Program-made: the position numbers and the translations under genes
Assembly (NCBI GenBank): GCA_910587475.1
Contig: CAJUMR010000055.1
Span: forward strand, 1 to 10,309
Length of the DNA: 10,309 nt
From: an uncultured Muribaculaceae bacterium
Lineage (GTDB): Bacteria; Bacteroidota; Bacteroidia; Bacteroidales; Muribaculaceae
Direction of reading: 5' to 3'
Part shown: piece after piece, positions 1 to 6,981 of the stretch
Layout: each line of letters starts with the position of its first letter
How positions within the stretch are numbered: the first letter of the stretch is position 1
The notes under the pieces: model-generated
What the model was told of the DNA's origin: nothing
The model's database searches: none
Seen by the model: only the letters and a program-made list of their open reading frames with translations

Positions 1-639
1 ATATGGATCTCGTGTAATCTCTTGTGCGAGGTCGCTGTTTGGAGCCGGCAGCAGACGTGAGAAACTTGACTGAGCTTTACCCTGACGAAGATGAAGATCA
101 CTGTCAATGAATGTTTTCAAGACATTTCTTGACCAACCATCCTCCACGGTTTTCTTCAAATAGAATATCGCCGCATCAAGATCTCTGTTCTTGTAATATT
201 TATCAATAATTAAACGGTGATGCCCCCATGGAACCAAGAAAATGAAATAGCCCACAACTTGTGGGCATATCTCGCCTTTGAAGTTTTCCGCAAACTGTGG
301 AAGATTTGCATGTCCGGAATCTTCCACAAGCTGTGGAAGATTTGAGATTGTAACAGAATATAAATCATAAAACCTTCTCATATAGAAAAGATTAACCGGT
401 GAGAAACCATCGGATTCTGGCAAAGCATCTTTCAAATCCTGACTGAGATTTTTATAAAATCCGGAGCCGTATTTGTTTTCAGCGTCACGAGCCACAATGT
501 CACGCCCAACAGACCAATAGAAGCGCAGCAACTCTTGGTTAACGCGTGTAGCAGCCTTTATTTGGGCACATCTGTATCGGTCTTTCAGCTCCAGTATCCA
601 CCGGGAGTAGTCGGCGTCGGTTTTTATAAGTTTGCTCAT
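1..639 (-). CDS. DUF1016/YhcG-type nuclease-family protein, N-terminal part (cut by window edge)
   Basis: The minus-strand frame is open from the ATG at 639 to base 1, giving 213 residues; the C-terminal part lies outside the window. The protein reads as the DUF1016 N-terminal domain: FYWSVGRDI at about 40-48, YGSGFYKNLSQDLK at 57-70, FSPVNLFYMRRFYDLY at 79-94, VPWGHH at 136-141 and LLPAPNSDLAQE at 196-207, ending in TRDPY. In this family a PDDEXK-type nuclease domain normally follows, so that half is expected beyond the left edge but is not seen. The start is fixed by an in-frame stop at 646-648 and by a promoter -7 element at 682-689. Residues 100-127 hold a 12-residue repeat (NLPQ, NLPQ, ICPQ). 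Family members are often found near restriction or other accessory genes; the precise role here is unknown. The DNA is AT-richer than the neighbouring reductase gene. Confidence 0.85.
   Translation of the reverse strand, partial: MSKLIKTDADYSRWILELKDRYRCAQIKAATRVNQELLRFYWSVGRDIVARDAENKYGSGFYKNLSQDLKDALPESDGFSPVNLFYMRRFYDLYSVTISNLPQLVEDSGHANLPQFAENFKGEICPQVVGYFIFLVPWGHHRLIIDKYYKNRDLDAAIFYLKKTVEDGWSRNVLKTFIDSDLHLRQGKAQSSFSRLLPAPNSDLAQEITRDPY
250..342. repeat. 36-base-period repeat with hairpin units inside the DUF1016 gene
   Basis: TGTGG recurs at 260, 296 and 332, exactly 36 bases apart. The 14-mer CTGTGGAAGATTTG is identical at 295-308 and 331-344. Two units are also perfect inverted repeats with 3-base loops: 250-256 with 260-266 (7 bp) and 318-328 with 332-342 (11 bp). 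In the protein the period gives the 12-residue repeat NLPQ / NLPQ / ICPQ. This looks like a variable linker between conserved blocks of the DUF1016 domain. Confidence 0.8.
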
Positions 640-681
640 GATTTGTCATATAATGAAGCGGTTGGCAGTGCATTGCTATGG

Positions 682-689
682 CAAAGGTA
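682..689 (-). promoter_or_regulatory. Bacteroidetes -7 element for the DUF1016 gene
   Basis: On the minus strand the bases read TACCTTTG, a full match to TAnnTTTG. Transcription would start near 675, leaving about 36 bases of leader before the ATG at 639. No good TTTG is seen about 20 bases upstream, so the -33 element is weak or absent. Confidence 0.5.
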
Positions 690-721
690 CTCATTTTTAT
701 TTTTAACCGACAGGCTGGTTG

Positions 722-764
722 AAAATAAATAAAAAAGATGCTGCGACAGTCATGGCGCAGCATC
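722..764 (-). terminator. Rho-independent terminator after the reductase-fusion gene
   Basis: A perfect 9-bp stem (737-745 with 756-764, GATGCTGCG pairing with CGCAGCATC) encloses a 10-base loop. On the minus strand it is followed directly by TTTTTTATTTATTTT. It lies 24 bases after the stop of the 788-3235 gene and before the DUF1016 promoter, so it insulates the two same-strand genes. Confidence 0.85.
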
Positions 765-787
765 TCTGAAGGCTTTTGGGTTGATGA

Positions 788-3235
788 TCAGATGAAGAGG
801 TTGAGGTTGGCGTCGTCGGTACGGCTCATGTACGTGGCTACGCCTCCGATGGTGACGTTGTCGAGCAGTTCTTCTTTGGTGACCCCCATCACGTCCATCG
901 ACATTTGGCAAGCGATAAATTCAACTCCATTTCTGACAGCGGCGTCGCGGAGCTGTTCGAGCGACTCGATGTTGCGGCGTTTCATGATGTGGCGCATCAT
1001 GCGGCTTCCGATGCCAAGCATATTCATTTTCGACAGTTTCAGACTGCGGGAATCGGCAGGGAGCATTGTTGAGAACATTTTTCCGAACAGATCTTTTCTG
1101 ACGCGTGGTTTTTCGGTTTTTTTGATGGCGTTGAGTCCCCAGAAGGTAAAGAATATGGTGACTTTTTCGCCTGTTGCGGCCGCGCCGTTGGCCATGACGA
1201 ATGTAGCCAACGCTTTGTCGAGGTCGTCGCTGAAGAGTACGAATGTCTTTCCGCGTCCGCCTGACGGAGCGGCGCCGGCCTGTCGCTTGTCACCATCGCC
1301 TTTTTTCACTGTGATGCGGTGCTTGCCGTTGGCGCTTTCAGATGAGACGAACTGATTGCCTGTCGACTTGCACCATGCTTCTGCGTCGCGTGCAAATCCG
1401 GGATCTGTCGCGGTTATCTCAAGCGCTTCGTCGGGCTTGATTTTTTCGATGCCCTCTTTGAGTTTCATGATCGGCCCGGGGCATGACAATCCGCAAGCGT
1501 CGATTTTGATCGAATGGTTGCCGACGGTCTTGTTCATGCCGGCATGGCTCTTGCGCTCAGCCGCTCCGAACGGTGTAGGCGCGGGTATGCTGTATGTCGC
1601 CGATCTGAATGTCTTTATGCCGCCGATCAGATTGCTCACGTCTGCAAACCCGTTGTCGCGGAGGATGTTCGAGGCAAGATAGCCCCTCAGCCCGACGCCG
1701 CAGTAGAGAATGATCGGCTTGTCGGTCGGAATGTCGGAAAGCCTGTTGCGCATGTCGTCAAGCGGGATGTTGATGGCTCCGGGAAGAGAGCCGGCTTCAT
1801 ATTCCATCGGTGTGCGCACGTCAATCAGCGTGCGGTCGGAGAGTTTCATGTCTCTCAGCTCGCGCCAGTAGGTCGGTTTCATTTTTCCGCCGAGTATGTT
1901 GCCGCCCACGTATCCCGCGATAGCGACCGGGTCTTTAGCCGAGGAGTAGGGCGGCGCATAGGCTTGTTCGATCATGGTCAGGTCGGCGATGTTTCCGCCT
2001 CGTTTGATGATCGTCGCGATCGTGTCGATGCGCTTGTCGACGCCGTCATATCCGACGATCTGTGCGCCCAGCAGCCGTCCGTTGTCAGGGCTGAACACAA
2101 TTTTGACAGTCATCGGAAGGGCATCGGGGTAATATCCGGCGTGCGACGACGGGTGGATCGTCGCAGTGAGATAGTCAATTCCGTCGGCTTTCAGGCGTTT
2201 GGCCGCCAGACCGGTGGCTGCTACGGTCAGGTCGAATATTTTCGCTATGGATGTGCCGATGGCGCCTTCATATTTCACTTTGTCGCCAAGCACCATGTTG
2301 TCGGCCACAATGCGGGCCTGTCTGTTGGCCGGGCCTGCCAGATAATTGAGCCACGGGCGACCGGTGATGGGGTGGGTGAATTCGATGGCGTCGCCGACGG
2401 CATAGATGTCGGGGGCCGACGTGTGCAGGTAGTCGTCGACTTTGATGCCTCCGAGTTCGCCGAGCACGATGCCGGCATTCTGGGCAAGCGAGGAGTTGGG
2501 CCTTACGCCAATCGACAGGATCACGATGTCGGCGGTGATCTTGCGTCCGTCGGCCAAGTGTATGTCGATGCCGTCTGCAGTGTCTTCAAACGATTTCACG
2601 GCCGAGTCGAGGTAGAGTCTGACGCCTTTGTCGATAAGGTGAGAGTGGACGATCTGAGCCATCGAGAAATCGATCGGGGCCATGACCTGAGGCGCCATCT
2701 CCACGACTGCCGTGTCGATGCCTGCGTGGGTGAGATTTTCGGCCATTTCGATGCCGATGAAACCTCCGCCTATGATCACGGCTCTGTTGACGTCGTCAGC
2801 CGAGATGCGGGCTTTGATTGCGTCAGTGTCGGCGACGTTGCGGAGGGTGAATATCCTTTTGCTGTCGATGCCCGGCAGGGGCGGCCTGACGGGCGATGCG
2901 CCGGGCGACAGGAGCAGTCGGTCGTAGGTCTCGGTGTAGACAGATCCGTCAGGCGCTGTGACGGTGACGGTCTTGTCTGTGGGGTCGATGGCGGTGACTT
3001 CGGACTCCGTGCGCACGTCGATGTTGAACCTGCGGCTGAAGCCCTCGGCTGTCTGCACAAGCAGTTTCTCGCGGTCTTCGATGACACCACCGATGTAGTA
3101 GGGCAGCCCGCAATTGGCATAGGATATATGACTGCCTTTTTCAAAGAGAACTATTTCAGCGTTTTCGGAGAGTCGGCGGATGCGTGCGGCTGCTGTGGCT
3201 CCGCCGGCAACACCGCCAATGATCAGATATTTCAT
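788..3235 (-). CDS. CoA-disulfide reductase / rhodanese / TusA / DsrE-like fusion protein (815 aa)
   Basis: This is a cytoplasmic FAD-dependent thiol/persulfide enzyme with four modules. Residues 1-450 are a CoA-disulfide reductase: FAD-binding GGVAGG at 7-12, redox Cys42 in YANCGLPYYIGG, NAD(P)-binding IIGGGFIGIE at 154-163, FAD-binding DIYAVGDA at 276-283, and the dimerisation domain with SHAGYYPDA (364-372) and AYAPPYSSAKDP (425-436). Residues 452-545 are a rhodanese domain with Cys512 in YCGVGLRGY. Residues 575-646 are TusA-like with CGLSCPGP (Cys585). Residues 662-815 are DsrE-like with Cys776 in IACQMSMDVMG. Linkers at about 546-574 and 647-661 are flexible-looking. Known relatives of the first two modules reduce CoA disulfide, persulfides or polysulfides; the added carriers suggest sulfane-sulfur relay, which is inference. 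The ATG at 3235 is chosen because a longer in-frame start at 3274 lies upstream of the promoter -7 element. Transcribed divergently from oxyR and closed by a strong terminator. Confidence 0.92.
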   Translation of the reverse strand: MKYLIIGGVAGGATAAARIRRLSENAEIVLFEKGSHISYANCGLPYYIGGVIEDREKLLVQTAEGFSRRFNIDVRTESEVTAIDPTDKTVTVTAPDGSVYTETYDRLLLSPGASPVRPPLPGIDSKRIFTLRNVADTDAIKARISADDVNRAVIIGGGFIGIEMAENLTHAGIDTAVVEMAPQVMAPIDFSMAQIVHSHLIDKGVRLYLDSAVKSFEDTADGIDIHLADGRKITADIVILSIGVRPNSSLAQNAGIVLGELGGIKVDDYLHTSAPDIYAVGDAIEFTHPITGRPWLNYLAGPANRQARIVADNMVLGDKVKYEGAIGTSIAKIFDLTVAATGLAAKRLKADGIDYLTATIHPSSHAGYYPDALPMTVKIVFSPDNGRLLGAQIVGYDGVDKRIDTIATIIKRGGNIADLTMIEQAYAPPYSSAKDPVAIAGYVGGNILGGKMKPTYWRELRDMKLSDRTLIDVRTPMEYEAGSLPGAINIPLDDMRNRLSDIPTDKPIILYCGVGLRGYLASNILRDNGFADVSNLIGGIKTFRSATYSIPAPTPFGAAERKSHAGMNKTVGNHSIKIDACGLSCPGPIMKLKEGIEKIKPDEALEITATDPGFARDAEAWCKSTGNQFVSSESANGKHRITVKKGDGDKRQAGAAPSGGRGKTFVLFSDDLDKALATFVMANGAAATGEKVTIFFTFWGLNAIKKTEKPRVRKDLFGKMFSTMLPADSRSLKLSKMNMLGIGSRMMRHIMKRRNIESLEQLRDAAVRNGVEFIACQMSMDVMGVTKEELLDNVTIGGVATYMSRTDDANLNLFI

Positions 3236-3262
3236 AACAGATGGTTTTGAGTTTGTTTTTTG

Positions 3263-3294
3263 CAAAGTTATCATCTGTTTGATCGATAACCAAA
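3263..3294 (-). promoter_or_regulatory. Promoter of the reductase-fusion gene
   Basis: On the minus strand TTTG (3294-3291), exactly 20 bases, then TAACTTTG (3270-3263). This is a textbook Bacteroidetes sigma promoter. The start site would fall near 3257, giving a leader of roughly 20 bases to the ATG at 3235. Confidence 0.8.
3267..3290. promoter_or_regulatory. Inverted repeat GTTATC-N12-GATAAC in the promoter spacer
   Basis: Perfect 6-bp arms at 3267-3272 and 3285-3290 surround a 12-base centre. The dyad covers the spacer and part of the -7 element of the reductase promoter, a place where a bound protein would affect RNA polymerase. It may be a second regulator site, but nothing in the sequence names the protein. 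Confidence 0.4.
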
Positions 3295-3304
3295 CGAAAA
3301 TACT

Positions 3305-3312
3305 TATCTTTG
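3305..3312 (+). promoter_or_regulatory. -7 element for oxyR
   Basis: TATCTTTG matches TAnnTTTG and lies 20 bases before the oxyR ATG at 3333. The nearest upstream TTTG (3278-3281) is 23 bases away, slightly long, so this promoter is probably weaker than the divergent one. The predicted start site, around 3318-3320, falls inside the OxyR-type box. Confidence 0.6.
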
Positions 3313-3313
3313 C

Positions 3314-3328
3314 ATAGATAAAAACTAT
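3314..3328. promoter_or_regulatory. Perfect OxyR-type half-operator, ATAG-N7-CTAT
   Basis: ATAGATAAAAACTAT fits the established OxyR half-operator ATAGntnnnanCTAT at every fixed position, and also the general LysR T-N11-A rule. It covers the predicted oxyR start site and sits about 57-71 bases upstream of the predicted reductase start. That arrangement is classic for a LysR regulator that represses itself and activates its divergent neighbour. A second copy 22 bases away (3292-3306) is only a poor match. Confidence 0.65.
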
Positions 3329-3332
3329 CGAT

Positions 3333-4259
3333 ATGACATTGCAGCAATTGAAATATATAGTGGCGGTCGACAGCCACAGGAGTTTTGCGTTGGCTGCTGA
3401 AGCTCTCGGCCTTACTCAGCCGACACTCAGCGGAATGATAGGGAAGCTTGAGGACGAGCTCGATGTGATGTTGTTTGAACGCACGAGCCGCAAGGTGACC
3501 ACTACGACGATCGGACGTCGTATCGTGGAGCAGGCGCGGCAGATACTGATGGAGGCCGACAGGATCAAGGAGATTGTCAGCGAAAGCAAGGGCTCCGTCT
3601 CGGGGGCTTTTCACATGGCCGTAGGTCCAAGCATAGCCCCGTATATCCTGCCCGATTTCATAAAGATATACATGGCCGAATACCCACAGGTAGAACTCCT
3701 TGTCGAGGAAATGCGGCCCGAAGCGATGGTCAGAGCGCTCAACAGAGCGTCGATCGACGTAGGCATCGCCACGTCGGGTCACGCCGGCCTCGGCATTTTC
3801 GAAATTCCGCTCTACACGGAGCGTTTCTATGTCTACCTGTCGGAGGACTGCCTGCGCAAGTTGCCTGTTTTCCGGCCGGAAGATCTTGAGCATGAACATC
3901 TGTGGGTGATGAAAGAAGTGCAGTGTCTCCGCGAAAGTGCGTTCAGTTTCTGCAAGGGGCGCGTCGGACGCCGTCATGTCTATGAGGCAGGAAATATTGA
4001 GACACTTTTGCGCATCGTCGATGCCAACGGTGGTTACACGATCATACCCGAAATGCATCTCCCGATGCTCTCTGACCGTCAGCGCAACAATGTGCGCACC
4101 ATCGACGGCGATCACCTTTCGTTCCGCAAGGTGTCGATGTATATCCGTTCCGACTATGTCAGGGAGCGAATGCTCAACACTGTTGTCGATGTGATGAAAC
4201 GCTTCATGCCTGCCGGAATGCTCGAACAGCGCCTGATCGACAAGGGCCTGCGCCTATGA
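3333..4259 (+). CDS. oxyR: Hydrogen-peroxide-sensing LysR-type regulator OxyR
   Basis: A 308-residue LysR-family protein. The N-terminal helix-turn-helix (about 1-60) contains MTLQQLKYIVAVD, SFALAAEALGLTQPTLSGMI and LEDELDVMLFER; a linker helix leads into the periplasmic-binding-protein-like sensor domain (about 90-300). The diagnostic feature is the pair Cys198 and Cys207 in QCLRESAFSFC. Eight residues separate them, exactly as for Cys199 and Cys208 of E. coli OxyR, which form the peroxide-induced disulfide. TIIPEMHLPML (236-246) matches the late sensor-domain block of the family. The start is supported by the ATG 20 bases after a -7 element and by family alignment at residue 1. The gene is divergent from the reductase fusion and converges on the small membrane-protein gene 24 bases beyond its stop. 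It probably controls the divergent gene and itself; wider regulon members are not visible here. Confidence 0.9.
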   Translation: MTLQQLKYIVAVDSHRSFALAAEALGLTQPTLSGMIGKLEDELDVMLFERTSRKVTTTTIGRRIVEQARQILMEADRIKEIVSESKGSVSGAFHMAVGPSIAPYILPDFIKIYMAEYPQVELLVEEMRPEAMVRALNRASIDVGIATSGHAGLGIFEIPLYTERFYVYLSEDCLRKLPVFRPEDLEHEHLWVMKEVQCLRESAFSFCKGRVGRRHVYEAGNIETLLRIVDANGGYTIIPEMHLPMLSDRQRNNVRTIDGDHLSFRKVSMYIRSDYVRERMLNTVVDVMKRFMPAGMLEQRLIDKGLRL

Positions 4260-4283
4260 ACGCGCACAGGTGTCGTAGGGAGC

Positions 4284-4502
4284 TCAGATCAACATGGAAA
4301 TGACCACGGCAACCATGCCGAGAATGATCAGCACACGGCAAATCCACCGCTTGATTATGAATCCATGCTTGATTTCTGCCCACTTTTGAGGCAACCGGTC
4401 ATATTCCTTTTGTGCGTTGATTTGCTTTATGGCAAAAAACGACAATGTCAACCATCCGCCGACGATCAAGGCAATCCCTATGTAGAGTAAAATAATAGCC
4501 AT
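4284..4502 (-). CDS. Small two-helix membrane protein of unknown function (72 aa)
   Basis: The protein has two hydrophobic stretches: residues 3-25 (from IILLYIGIALIVGGW through SFFA) and 54-72 (ICRVLIILGMVAVVISMLI). They flank a charged middle of about 27 residues (QINAQKEYDRLPQKWAEIK). This is the pattern of a small inner-membrane hairpin protein with both ends on the same side. I do not recognise a family. The ATG at 4502 follows an A-rich leader (ATTAAAAAAG, minus strand), common in Bacteroidetes in place of a Shine-Dalgarno. A longer in-frame opening reaching 4781 runs antiframe through the end of proA and is not needed. The gene is 110 bases after proA on the same strand and may be the last gene of that transcription unit. 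Confidence 0.65.
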   Translation of the reverse strand: MAIILLYIGIALIVGGWLTLSFFAIKQINAQKEYDRLPQKWAEIKHGFIIKRWICRVLIILGMVAVVISMLI

Positions 4503-4532
4503 TGTATACTTTTTTAATATACAACACGTTGG

Positions 4533-4551
4533 CCGGCAAAAGGTTTGCCGG
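4533..4551. other. 8-bp perfect hairpin in the gap between proA and the small membrane-protein gene
   Basis: CCGGCAAA (4533-4540) and TTTGCCGG (4544-4551) pair around a 3-base loop. No T-run follows on either strand, so this is not a canonical terminator. It could stabilise the proA mRNA end or attenuate expression of the 4284-4502 gene. Confidence 0.45.
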
Positions 4552-4594
4552 GCTGCGACAAGCTGACACTTGACTTTAAGCAGGCAGGTCGGCA

Positions 4595-4620
4595 GATCTT
4601 GACATATCCCTGTCAAGGTC
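4595..4620 (-). other. Hairpin overlapping the proA stop codon
   Basis: GATCTTGACA (4595-4604) pairs with TGTCAAGGTC (4611-4620) over 10 positions, one of them a G-T pair, around a 6-base loop. It includes the proA stop at 4613-4615. No T-run follows on the minus strand, so termination here is doubtful. Confidence 0.35.
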
Positions 4621-5869
4621 TTGTCTGTCCGTGACCGGTGAGCAGATAGCGTGTGGTCGTAATTTCTCTTAGTCCCATCGGGCCGCGTGGGCCGAGCTTC
4701 TGGGTCGATATGCCGATCTCGGCTCCAAGCCCGAACTGCCCTCCGTCGGTGAAGCTTGTCGGCAGATTGACGTAGACACATGCCGCATCGGTGTCGCGCT
4801 GGAAAATCGATGCTTCTTCCTGATTTTCGGTTACGATTGACTCGCTGTGGCCCGATCCGTGGCGGGCGATGTGACGTAGAGCGTCATCAAGTCCGTCGAC
4901 AGTCTTTATGCTGATCTTGTAGTCCATCCATTCTGTATCCCAGTCGTCATCTGCGGCGTGGGTCATCAATCCTGCAGGATAGTTACCGCTGAGAGCCTTG
5001 TAGGCCTCGCTGTCGGAGTGAACGGCGACGTTTTTTTCGGCAAGGCTGGCACACAGCGCCGGCAGGTCGCTCAGACGGCTTTTGTCAATCAGCAGCGTGT
5101 CGAGAGCATTGCACACGCTCACTCTGCGGGTCTTGGCGTTGGTGATCACCTTTTTGCCGATTTCGATGTCGCCCTCACCGGCGAAATATACATGGACGAT
5201 GCCAGCTCCGGTCTCGATGACGGGCACTTTTGCCGAATCCCTGACAAAATCGATCAGGCGCCGGCCTCCGCGGGGGATGCACACATCGACATAGCCCGTG
5301 GCTTCGAGCAGCGCTTTGGTCGCGTCGTGGGTCGACGGCATTAATGTTGCCGCAGCGACCGGCAGGCTATGATGCTTGAGGGCTTCATGGATCAGCGACA
5401 TGGCGGCCAGGTTTGAATCTTCGGCGTCATGGCCGCCTTTCAGTATGCAGGCATTTCCGCTTTTGAGACACAGCGAGAACACCTCGAACGTCACATTAGG
5501 TCGCGCCTCATAGATAATGCCGACAACGCCAAACGGCACCCTGACCTTCTTAAGTTCTATGCCGTTGGGCAGCGTCCGCTCCTCCATGACTTCGCCGATC
5601 GGCGAGGGCAGTGCGGCGACGTCTCTGAGCGCTGCGGCGATGCCGGCAAGCCTATCGGGCGTCAGCATCAGCCGGTCGTAGAGAGGATTGCTCTCATCCA
5701 TTTTGGCGAGGTCGCGACGGTTTGCTTCGAGAAGCATTCCGGTGTTTGCTTCGACGAGCCCGGCAAGAGTCGTCAGCACGTTGCTAAGGATCGTGTCATC
5801 GTAGCTTATAAGTTGTCGCGAAGCCTCCCGGGCCGCTGAAAACATGTCGGTGTAGGTCTGTGATGTCAT
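4613..5869 (-). CDS. proA: Glutamate-5-semialdehyde dehydrogenase (gamma-glutamyl phosphate reductase)
   Basis: A 418-residue cytoplasmic enzyme that reduces gamma-glutamyl phosphate with NADPH to glutamate-5-semialdehyde, the second step of proline synthesis. The aldehyde-dehydrogenase fold is clear: VPFGVVGIIYEARPNVT (111-127), LKSGNACILKGGHDA (135-149), IPRGGRRLI (198-206), the catalytic Cys253 in RRVSVCNALDTLLID, and the C-terminal block FGLGAEIGISTQKLGPRGPM (379-398). Length is normal for ProA. The ATG at 5869 leaves a 10-base gap after the proB stop. A longer in-frame opening up to 6154 only overlaps proB in another frame, and an ATG at 5902 would overlap the proB end. It is the middle part of the MFS-proB-proA unit and works directly on the unstable product of ProB. 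Confidence 0.95.
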   Translation of the reverse strand: MTSQTYTDMFSAAREASRQLISYDDTILSNVLTTLAGLVEANTGMLLEANRRDLAKMDESNPLYDRLMLTPDRLAGIAAALRDVAALPSPIGEVMEERTLPNGIELKKVRVPFGVVGIIYEARPNVTFEVFSLCLKSGNACILKGGHDAEDSNLAAMSLIHEALKHHSLPVAAATLMPSTHDATKALLEATGYVDVCIPRGGRRLIDFVRDSAKVPVIETGAGIVHVYFAGEGDIEIGKKVITNAKTRRVSVCNALDTLLIDKSRLSDLPALCASLAEKNVAVHSDSEAYKALSGNYPAGLMTHAADDDWDTEWMDYKISIKTVDGLDDALRHIARHGSGHSESIVTENQEEASIFQRDTDAACVYVNLPTSFTDGGQFGLGAEIGISTQKLGPRGPMGLREITTTRYLLTGHGQTRP

Positions 5870-5879
5870 GTCGGATGGT

Positions 5880-6962
5880 TTATTCGAGATATAGGTAGTC
5901 ATAGTGTATGATGGGGCGCTGGCCGTGGCAACCCATTGTCTGGACGGTCTGGGCGCTGTCGACTGCCGCTTTGCCGACAGCGATTCTCTGGCCCTTTGAA
6001 TCAACGACAGCCACGATGTCGCCAGCTTCCCACGATCCGTCGGTCGACACAACGCCGACAGGCAGCAGGCTGAGGGCCTTTTCGCTGCGCAGCATTTCGG
6101 CGGCCTGATCGTTGACGCATATTGAACCTTTGGCAAATGATCCGCTGTGGGCAATCCAGCGCTTCACCTTGCTCAGGGGCTCGCTGCTTGGTACGAAAAG
6201 GGTGTGAGGCACGCTGTCGGGACAGTTGATCAGATCGGTCAGCACGTTGCGGCGGTCGCCCTTGGCGATTACGACCATCACTCCCTCCGAAGCAACTTTG
6301 CGGGCGGTGTTGCACTTGGTGCCCATGCCGCCGCGTCCGAAGCCGCTTTTGGTCTCCGACACGTAATCTGAAAGATTGTCGTCGGCCGACACCCGGGCTA
6401 TCAACTGCGACGAGCTGTCGGCAGGATCGCCGGTATAGATCCCGTCGACGTTCGACAGGATCACGAGCATGGTGGCGTCGATCATTGTCGCTATCAGCCC
6501 CGACAGCTCGTCGTTGTCGGTGAACATCAGCTCAGTCAGTGAAGCTGTGTCATTCTCATTGACGACGGGCACCACGCCGTTCTCGAGCATCGTCAGCATA
6601 CATCCGCGCTGATTGAGATAGGACGTGCGCGATGAGAAATTTTCTTTCTGGGTCAATACCTGGCCGATGACAATGTTGTGGAGGCCGAAGAGATTGCTGT
6701 AGATATTCATGAGCCTTATCTGGCCGATGGCCGAGAAGAGCTGACGCGACTCCACGGGATCGAGCTGACGCGACGGTTCGATCGCTCCGCGGCCGCAGGC
6801 CACAGCCCCGCTTGACACGACCACCACCTGATGGCCTGCCGAATGGATTTCTGCTATCTGGTCGACCAGAGCCGACATGTTGGTGACGTTGGGTGTGCCG
6901 TCGCTATGGGTCAGCACGTTGCTGCCGACCTTCACCACTATTCGTTTCCTGTCTGTTGACAT
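5880..6962 (-). CDS. proB: Glutamate 5-kinase with PUA domain
   Basis: A 360-residue cytoplasmic kinase that phosphorylates the gamma-carboxylate of glutamate with ATP, the committed step of proline synthesis. The amino-acid-kinase domain (about 6-255) shows KRIVVKVGSNVLT (6-18), VVVVSSGAVACGRG (46-59), PVVNENDTASLTEL (132-145), FTDNDELSGLIA (147-158), LSNVDGIYTGDP (169-180) and SGFGRGGMGTK (206-216). A C-terminal PUA domain follows (about 275-350; GSICVNDQAAEML, GDIVAVVDSKG). The ATG at 6962 places the kinase glycine-rich strand at the usual distance from the N-terminus and leaves 19 bases after the MFS stop. An ATG at 6992 adds ten residues and overlaps the MFS end by 11 bases, and cannot be excluded. 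Enzymes of this type are usually inhibited by proline. Confidence 0.94.
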   Translation of the reverse strand: MSTDRKRIVVKVGSNVLTHSDGTPNVTNMSALVDQIAEIHSAGHQVVVVSSGAVACGRGAIEPSRQLDPVESRQLFSAIGQIRLMNIYSNLFGLHNIVIGQVLTQKENFSSRTSYLNQRGCMLTMLENGVVPVVNENDTASLTELMFTDNDELSGLIATMIDATMLVILSNVDGIYTGDPADSSSQLIARVSADDNLSDYVSETKSGFGRGGMGTKCNTARKVASEGVMVVIAKGDRRNVLTDLINCPDSVPHTLFVPSSEPLSKVKRWIAHSGSFAKGSICVNDQAAEMLRSEKALSLLPVGVVSTDGSWEAGDIVAVVDSKGQRIAVGKAAVDSAQTVQTMGCHGQRPIIHYDYLYLE

Positions 6963-6981
6963 GAGATTGATTGTGTTGGGG

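Noticed and set aside
535..732. Plus-strand open frame of 65 codons
   Set aside because: It lies opposite the conserved N-terminus of the DUF1016 protein and its promoter.
738..1355. Plus-strand open frame of 205 codons
   Set aside because: Antisense to the TusA and DsrE-like modules, with no promoter or motif of its own, and its start lies in the terminator hairpin.
1514..3250. Open plus-strand frame of 578 codons opposite the reductase-fusion gene
   Set aside because: It is antisense to a gene with clear domains, its product is a D/V/G/R-rich sequence without any recognisable motif, and GC-rich coding DNA often leaves the opposite strand open.
3156..4115. Open minus-strand frame of 319 codons opposite oxyR
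   Set aside because: It mirrors oxyR codons, overlaps the reductase start and both promoters, and shows no domain.
5870..6154. Longer N-terminus for proA
   Set aside because: The extra 95 codons overlap proB in another frame and match nothing in ProA; the family N-terminus begins near the ATG at 5869.
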